This document shows, one piece after another, positions 58,401 to 64,000 of a stretch of DNA of 64,000 nucleotides (positions are counted from its first letter, which is position 1; each line of letters begins with the position of its first letter). This DNA is from Aldrovandia affinis (Eukaryota; Chordata; Actinopteri; Notacanthiformes; Halosauridae). The stretch lies in the NCBI GenBank assembly GCA_029706075.1, contig JAINUG010000110.1, positions 591,213 to 655,212 on the forward strand, read 5' to 3'. Both the position numbers and the translations under genes were made by a program. The notes beneath the pieces are model-generated. The model saw nothing but the letters and a program-made list of their open reading frames with translations. It had not been told where the DNA came from and searched no databases.

Positions 58401-59760
58401 GTTCTGGAAATCACCGCAATAGGCCAAGAAAAAAGGACATGTGTGAAGTTGGTTCACCAAAATACCCTTCCAATAATTAGCGTGTGGTCGAGTGTGTCCC
58501 AAGGGTTTCCTCTACAAACATGCTTCCTGTGGGGTGACTTGCGCGGGTAGCTGGCTAACAATAATACTAGAAACGTAACCCTGCAAGTAGATCATGCAAG
58601 GTATTTCGTTTCGTAGTGTGACCGGTGTCGGCGTAAAGTTCACGACGCACAGTCCACTGATCTTTAGCAAACCAACAAACTAAGTACAGTAGTTTGTTAG
58701 CTATCCATGTACAACTTACCAATGTTAACTAGATAGCAATCACAAGCTATGCAAGCTAACGCTAGCCAACTAACGTTAAGTTTATTTTTCCCATTTCAAA
58801 ACGTAAGGGAACCGCTGAACCACGATAGTTGAAGGTAACTAAGATTAGCCAGTAGTTAATTCGAGTAACGCTAACTAACGTCAGAGCAACGTCGAAATCG
58901 GTCATACGAGGCGGCTACCTAATGTTAGCTACCTAAACTATAGAACTTACACAACTAACGTTATATCAAGTCCATTTAGCCCAGTTAACCAACGTTAGCT
59001 CAGCTCGAATTTAGCTCACTAGCGAACTATAAATGAATTAGCATTCGCTAGGCAGCCAATGCGAAATAAAGTTGTATAGATAAAGCCATTGGCCAGCTAG
59101 CTAATTAGCCCGCTAAGTTAGCTTGGTAAGTTAAACGTTATCCAAAGCTAAGGTTAGCTAGCTAACTTTGCTTCTACAGATAGAGACGATATACGATACA
59201 CATCGGTAGATCGGTAATATACCGGTCTAAATAAATGTGACCAACAATAATGATAATCTAAAACACACTAGCGAGCTAGCGAACGTTTTATATAAAAAAG
59301 TGTCACACGGCTGGGAGCTAACTTATATTTTAACATGAACAAGTCAAGTGTCATAATAAAGCTTGGAGCTACCTTGGCTAATGTTGGCTCTCTGTATGAT
59401 ATCTAGGTGTCTCATTAGCACTAGGTAAGATTTTAACGCGCGCTAACAGAAAACCGTCTAAGCGCTAGCTACTTGCTTGGGAGCTAAGAGTTAGTGGCTC
59501 TTAGTTAGCTTCACTTAGCTACGCAAATAATTCACAGAAACTGTTGACAAAAAGATGAATCGCTAACTGGATTAAAAAGACCACTACACTAAGACACAAA
59601 CTGGCTTTTGCTTTTCTCTTTTTCGCGATAGTATTAGCAACATAGCTACCTGGTAGGAGGGGGCAATGTGTAGCCACGTTAGCAAAATAGCTGGTAAGCT
59701 ATCTGTCAACATCAGCAAATGCAAACTTACGAGGTTAAGAGGACTTTCCACCACCTCCAT
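54798..59760 (-). CDS. nrbf2: NRBF2, autophagy PI3-kinase complex subunit (4 coding exons)
   Basis: Four exons join in phase to give 267 residues (human about 287). The product is nuclear receptor binding factor 2, the MIT-domain subunit of the ATG14-containing class III PI3-kinase complex that promotes autophagosome formation. Residues 1-80 form the MIT-like helical region: [57 protein letters not shown]. An Ala/Pro/Gly-rich linker (89-121) differs from human. Residues 153-197 form a heptad-like coiled coil ([15 protein letters not shown]). The tail has [11 protein letters not shown] and [11 protein letters not shown]. The start at 59758-59760 is preceded in frame by a stop (TAG, 59785-59787), so no longer N-terminus is possible. 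The gene is convergent with KDM3C. Confidence 0.95.
55529..56425. mobile_element. hAT-like non-autonomous element in NRBF2 intron 3
   Basis: Starts CAGTGGCTCTCAATCTCGG (55529) and ends with the inverted form ...GTTTGAGAACCACTG (56411-56425). Complementarity continues inward (GTCCTGGGGGAC, CTGTGTA, GCTGGTTT). About 900 bp including a nested SINE. No clear 8-bp target duplication is visible. The arms have diverged more than those of the MITE at 34245. Confidence 0.75.
56008..56310 (+). mobile_element. SINE-like element nested in the hAT-like element
   Basis: GGCCTCGGGTGGCATAGTGG is an A-box-bearing tRNA-like start. After about 250 bp it ends with a ggtataattggctaacaaat tail and A-rich sequence, typical of a fish SINE terminus. 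It lies wholly between the inverted arms of the surrounding element. Confidence 0.65.
57246..57286 (-). CDS. nrbf2: NRBF2 coding exon 3
   Basis: 41 nt, too short to stand out as an ORF. Joined to the preceding G it reads [14 protein letters not shown], paralleling human AYLSEAMKLTQSEQ. Acceptor atgtattgcag, donor gtatga. Intron 3 (55446-57245) holds a hAT-like element with a nested SINE. Confidence 0.92.
57741..57955. mobile_element. hAT-like MITE in NRBF2 intron 2
   Basis: Left arm CAGAGGTCCCCAACCCTGCT and its diverged inverted form at the right end (ccaggacaagggttggtg). Both carry CACAGG...TCTG and GTTTTTGTT. About 215 bp, non-coding. Exact ends are uncertain. Confidence 0.6.
58222..58306 (-). 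CDS. nrbf2: NRBF2 coding exon 2
   Basis: 85 nt. Encodes [20 protein letters not shown] then ISCHGKAA, nearly identical to human apart from Gly for Lys in CHKKAA. Acceptor ctccccacag, donor gtgcgc. Intron 2 (57287-58221) contains a hAT-like MITE. Confidence 0.94.
58560..59560. repeat. GTTAGC/AACGTT-rich low-complexity intron
   Basis: NRBF2 intron 1 is dense in overlapping words GTTAGCTA, TAGCTAGC, TAACGTTA and GCTAAC without a fixed period, giving strong local self-complementarity. Confidence 0.7.
59731..59760 (-). CDS. nrbf2: NRBF2 coding exon 1
   Basis: 30 nt encoding [10 protein letters not shown], matching human MEVMEGPLNL, with donor gtaagt. Phase 0 out. The ~1.4 kb intron 1 (58307-59730) is AT-rich and dense in GTTAGC/AACGTT words. 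Confidence 0.93.
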
Positions 59761-59769
59761 TTGGATATT

Positions 59770-60010
59770 CTTCACGAATATAAACTACATGAGAAACAAA
59801 GCTGTTCCTCGTTGATGGTCATCGGCGCCCCTTTTCAACTCCGGGACCAGGTATTCTGGTTCTGCCGGACTGCTTTGGGTGATTAGCTAGCTGGCTGGCT
59901 AGCTATTAGGGTTAAAAAAACAAAAAAACTTCTCCCAGCGACGACCAGACAGCGCAGTGACGTCACCGAGACGCCTTCTGCGAAAGTCCCGCGATACTAG
60001 TCTCAGCACG
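59770..60010 (-). promoter_or_regulatory. nrbf2: NRBF2 5' UTR and promoter region with CRE
   Basis: Upstream of the NRBF2 start, AT-rich intron gives way to CpG-containing sequence. It includes a palindromic TGACGTCA (59958-59965) flanked by CG dinucleotides, and gcgaaagtcccgcgat just beyond. This is a plausible CREB/ATF-type, TATA-less promoter. The transcription start is not determinable. Confidence 0.5.
59785..59790 (-). promoter_or_regulatory. Start-stop minimal uORF (ATGTAG) before NRBF2
   Basis: On the minus strand ATG is followed directly by TAG, 24 nt upstream of and in frame with the NRBF2 start codon. If transcribed it is a minimal upstream ORF of the start-stop kind. Confidence 0.4.
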
Positions 60011-60773
60011 TCACACATGAGCGGTGATTTAAACAGTAATAATTACTCTGTTATTAAAGTAATTCATCTTGCCCATCATTTTACTACTAACACTACCAGA
60101 AAGTAAACAATATATGTATAATTGAAGTCATACAAATCTAACATTTTTAATTGTGTATTCTAAAAGCTGTAATATGGCATTGTGTAGGTGATTTTGCTCG
60201 ATTATATCTTTCCCAGAACGATTGATATACTGCACGCCACAAGGGGGAGGCCTTGTCACATGAACACCTATCGGATGGAATCACATACATATGATCTAAT
60301 TCAGTCAGAATATAATTATAATACAGAATATAATTTGCTTCAAAGTAGAATACCAATAGATAGCTGTATTTGCATATTGAAAATGTTTGCAATACATTAA
60401 CTGTGATTAAATGGGTTTTCCATGATTGCCATTTCAGATTGAGCAGGGCTGAGTTAATTTAGCACATACATTTTTTTCTCAAACTACCAGTTCCTCTTCA
60501 CACCACAAGGGAGCAGGTTTGACTCTACAGTTAAGTAGAACTGAAATTACTAGCATGAAATTGATGGAGGCATGGGTTGATCGAGGGAGAGGACAGAGAG
60601 ACAGACAAATATAATTTGTTGACAAATATAAAAAAGGACTGAATCCATTCTGGAGCTTTCTGCAATTGTTTTATTTTGCTTCCTAAGAAGATACGATGGA
60701 TAATATCCCCATTTCTGGGTAGACAAGTTTTGCCACATTGAGATGGCTGGATTAGGAAATAAACTCAAGTAAA

Positions 60774-60810
<37 letters not shown>

Positions 60811-60820
60811 CATATATATA
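60011..60820. other. AT-rich sequence upstream of NRBF2
   Basis: Unique AT-rich sequence with no gene recognised. It ends in a TG then TA microsatellite (60777-60822) that borders the Tc1-like element. Confidence 0.7.
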
Positions 60821-62312
60821 TAGTGCTCTCCAGAATTATTGGCACCCTTGGTGAAGGTGAGCAAAAAAGCCTATGAAAAAATGTATTTGTTGTTCATCAG
60901 CTTGATCTTACACTCAAAATGAGAGAGATCTAACCTTTAATTGAAATAAAATTATTTAAAGAAAAAAAGAATTCTCACCAAAAAATATTTTTTTCTTCTC
61001 AAAAACATGTCACAATTATTGGCACCCCTGCATTTAGTATTTTGTGCACCCTCCAATAGCCAAGACAACAGCACAGAGTCTTCTCCTATAGTACTTGATG
61101 AGGTTAGAGAACACATAGCAAGGGATCTGAGGCCATTCCTCCATACAGAATCTCTCCAGATCCTTCAGAGTCCTTGGTCCTCACTTGTGGACCATCCTCT
61201 TCAGCTCACCCCACAGGTTTTCAATGGGGTTTAGGTCAGAGGACTGGGATGGCCATTGCAAAAGCTTGATTCTGTTGTCAGTGAACCATTTTTGTGTGAA
61301 TTTGGAGGAATGCTTTGGATCATTGTCCTGCTCTAAAATCTCCTGGTACTTAATAGAGTCCAGGATGCCATGTATCCCAACAAGGTTCCCAGGGCCTTTG
61401 GAAGTAAAACAGCCCCACAATATCACAAATCCACCACCATACTTCACAGTGGGGATTAGGTTGATGCATGACCATCCCTATTTCTACGCCAAACCCACCT
61501 CTAGTGTTTGTTGCCAAGAGGCTCTATTTTTGTCTCATCTGACCACAGAACCCGGTTCCACTCAAAGTTCCAGTGACATTTAGTAACTCCAGGTTGCTTA
61601 TGTTTGTGGTTTGATGACAGCAGAGGCTTTCTTCTGGCAAGCCTTCAAAATAGCTTGTTGACATAGAGGTGGCATCTAATTGTAGTTTTGGAGAGTTGGT
61701 GCCCCCAAGATACAACCAGCTTCTGCAATTCTCCATCTGTGATCCTTGGATAAATTAATTTGCCTCTCGAACCATCCTCCTCACTGTGCGTGGGGGCAAA
61801 ATACACCTGCCAGGCAGGTTCATCACAGCTCCAGTTGTTTTAAACTTCTAATTTATCGCCCTAATAATGGAGATGGCTATTTTCAGGCATGTAGCTATTA
61901 TTTTATAGCCATTGCCTGATTTGTGAAAGTCAACAACCTTTTGTGTATTCTCTGATCTTCCCCATGTTGATGGATGACTAAGGGAGTTTGGCCTGTGTGT
62001 CACCTCATATTTATACCCCAGTGAAAGAGGAAGTCATGGATGACCACTTAAGAGTTCCTAAAGACTCAAGTGAACTTAAAAAATATTTATATAAATGAAA
62101 ATATACTTAATTTAGATTTTGTTCATAAGAATTTATAAGGGTGCCAATAATTGTGACCTGTTTTTCAGAAAAATATGTATTTTTTGATAGAGAATTTTAT
62201 TTCAGGTTAGATTTATCTAATATTTTGAGTGTAAGATCAAGCTGATGATCAACAAATATATTTTTTCATAGCCATCTTTACAAGGGTGCCAATAATTCTG
62301 GAGGGCACTGCA
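60821..62312 (-). mobile_element. Degraded Tc1-like (Tc1/mariner) DNA transposon
   Basis: Outer ends are inverted: left tagtgctctccagaattatt and right ...aataattctggagggcactg. Within each end the word ATTATTGGCACCC occurs twice about 190 bp apart (60834 and 61014; complements at 62144 and 62286), an IR/DR layout like Sleeping Beauty-type elements. A broken transposase is on the minus strand. It sits in a TA-rich microsatellite, the expected TA target. Confidence 0.92.
61181..61965 (-). pseudogene. Tc1-like transposase pseudogene
   Basis: The coding remnant on the minus strand begins at ATG 61965 (MGKIREYTKGC) and meets a TGA after 11 codons. A later open stretch (61447 to 61181) has the DDE-family end: GCFTSKGPGNLVGI, EQDNDPKHSSKFTQKW, LQWPSQSSDLNPIENLWGEL. 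The last Asp and Glu of the DDE triad lie in DNDPKH and NPIENLW. The remnant is about 785 bp, against roughly 1020 bp for an intact Tc1 transposase, so it is both interrupted and shortened. Confidence 0.92.
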
Positions 62313-64000
62313 TATATACATATACATATACGCACGCGCACATGCACACGCACACGCACGCGCACACACACACACACACACACAGTATATCTATAATTAT
62401 GTTTTTCTCAAAGTTCATGTAAATTGTGTTGGATATTAACCAGACCCATGTGTAGTGTTTCCTCAAAAAACAAATGAGTAGTTCTATGTTTGTGACTAAT
62501 TTCCACTTCAGAATGTGTTACTTTTGATACTTGGCAGTATAGTGCAAATTAAGTGTGTATTACAGTCTTACTTGTTCCTCCTGACTGTGGCGGGAATAAC
62601 GAACCACAGGCATGAATATTCTGATGTACTGCATTGCTGCAAGGCCTTTTCTTTTCCTCATACAATGAACTTGAGTGGACCGATCCTGGAGGAACTCAGT
62701 GGGTGTCCTCAGAAAAGAGCAGACAAATGTGAATTGTGTCATATCTCATTGAAAAATATGCTGGTCGTTCATGTACAGTGAGGCTTTGGAGCAATAGTGC
62801 CATCATTGTTCTCGCTCAAAAAGTTTAGCACTGGCACATGTGAACCTATGGACTTCCCTCTGACCTCGCTTAACGGCAAAGTGAGACAAGCGTTCCAGCA
62901 TCCTTTCAACTCAGATCTACAGGCATCTTTCATCTGCAGCGCACCTTTGAAAAAAACGGACATGAAAGCAAGACATTTTACAAACTAAATCAACAGTGAA
63001 TCCAGCAAGTGACAACAGCCGACCCTTGCATCCTTTACACGGATAGTTTCCTGCTTGTCGCATACAGGATATCGGATTCTGCATGGCCCGCCTTTTTTCT
63101 TTCGCAGAACTGGCCCCATGAGAAGAAGCTCTTTGTGGGTTTTGTTGTGTTTTGAAACACCGACTATCAGGTTTTGAGATCCTGACACTGTCTTCATGCC
63201 GCCCGTAATGCCGGAGCCCCCTTTATTCCCAGCTGACAAGATGTATGGTCCAGCTGACAGTGTCCTAAGATGGAATTTTAAGAGTAGGAGGGAGGTTTCT
63301 GAGGACTCTTTTACCTGCTTGAAAAGCAGTGATGAGCCAGCTCCACTCTCGTATCTCGTCTCCTTAGGAGGCCAGGATTTAGCATCCCACACTCGGATCG
63401 GGACTGGCCAGCCCTCTTCATCCCTCTCCTTTGTTGTCGCCTGTCCCTTCTCTCAGATTCTGCTTAGGCTGTGCATTTCCAGCTGGAGTGTGGCTGAGGA
63501 CGGTTCCTGTGTGCTTCTTTTGCTGTGTGTATGGGGAAGCCCACATAGCCTCCCACACAGGGCCTCCCCTAAAAAGGAGAAAGGGGAAATGCCTGTGTCT
63601 TTGAAGCAGCGCTTCCAGCACAAAGGGAACCCCACAGTGAGCTAATGTGCTTGACAAATATTTCTTTCTTTACACTACACATGTAGAGCTATCAGACTGC
63701 TGTCTGTCCATCCACCGCTGTCAGGTGTTCCGCCCACTCGCAGACATTCCTCTCGGCCTGGCTCTACACTCATCAGCGTCTCAGGGTTTGAAACCAGTTC
63801 TCCAATATTCCCCCTTTAATTCGGAATCATGTTTGAGGAATTCATTGATATATTTCCCAAATGAGTGATAATCTAAAACTGAGAGGCCTCCGGTGATCAG
63901 CACGGCCTGTTTGTGCTGCTATTGAGGACAACTTTTGCTGACCTTTTCATAGTGTATTGTTGATTTATCCATCAATCTAAATTACGTTAAGCAATTCAGA
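62313..64000. other. No gene recognised downstream of the Tc1-like element
   Basis: A TA/CG/CA microsatellite (62313-62385) is followed by unique sequence. ORFs up to about 150 codons on both strands (for example 63196-63645) show no motif, no exon-like boundaries and no similarity I recognise. Confidence 0.6.

Noticed and set aside
63196-63645. 149-codon ORF and its antisense partner at 62985-63392
   Set aside because: No similarity, no splice-like borders, no motif; treated as chance.

Overview
This is a vertebrate genomic window, almost certainly from a ray-finned fish. It has split genes with consensus GT-AG introns, very abundant CA/GT, CT/GA and GAAA microsatellites, tRNA-derived SINEs with an L2-clade 3' tail, hAT-like MITEs and a Tc1-like transposon. 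No prokaryotic feature, CRISPR array, rRNA gene or retrovirus-like element was recognised.

Two host genes account for the coding content. (1) KDM3C/JMJD1C, a large JmjC-domain nuclear protein, lies on the + strand. I place 24 coding exons between 17732 and 48381, encoding about 2472 residues, or all but roughly the first 110 residues of the vertebrate protein. The first one or two coding exons were not found and probably lie 5' of position 1, so bases 1-17731 read as a large 5' intron rich in simple repeats. The exon set includes the N-terminal Tudor-like block, long low-complexity middle exons with polyQ and acidic runs, the C6 zinc finger, an LRDLL motif and the JmjC domain with its iron-binding residues. 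(2) NRBF2, an autophagy PI3-kinase complex subunit, lies on the - strand (59760 down to 54798) in four coding exons encoding 267 residues. The genes are convergent (3' to 3'), the arrangement I recall in human, so microsynteny is conserved. A CpG-rich promoter with a palindromic CRE lies upstream of NRBF2.

Layout: 1-17731 large 5' intron with microsatellites, a palindromic MITE and GC-rich blocks, one of which may be an alternative first exon. 17732-30854 N-terminal KDM3C exons with SINEs, a decayed ~56-bp minisatellite and a candidate 42-nt cassette exon. 30855-36775 the giant middle exons. 37639-48381 zinc-finger and JmjC exons. 48382-~49320 3' UTR. ~49320-54480 intergenic. 54798-59760 NRBF2, with two hAT-like elements in its introns and an intron 1 rich in GTTAGC/AACGTT words. 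60821-62312 a degraded Tc1-like element. 62313-64000 nothing recognised.

The most interesting points are three apparent single-base losses in G-runs of KDM3C coding exons (most likely consensus errors), a phase-compatible candidate terminal exon inside the JmjC domain (45222-45340), a phase-neutral candidate cassette exon (29113-29154), and (TG)n tracts just upstream of two successive JmjC acceptors. I did not find a convincing undescribed biological system. All homology calls rest on my recollection of vertebrate KDM3C and NRBF2 sequences, not on a database search.
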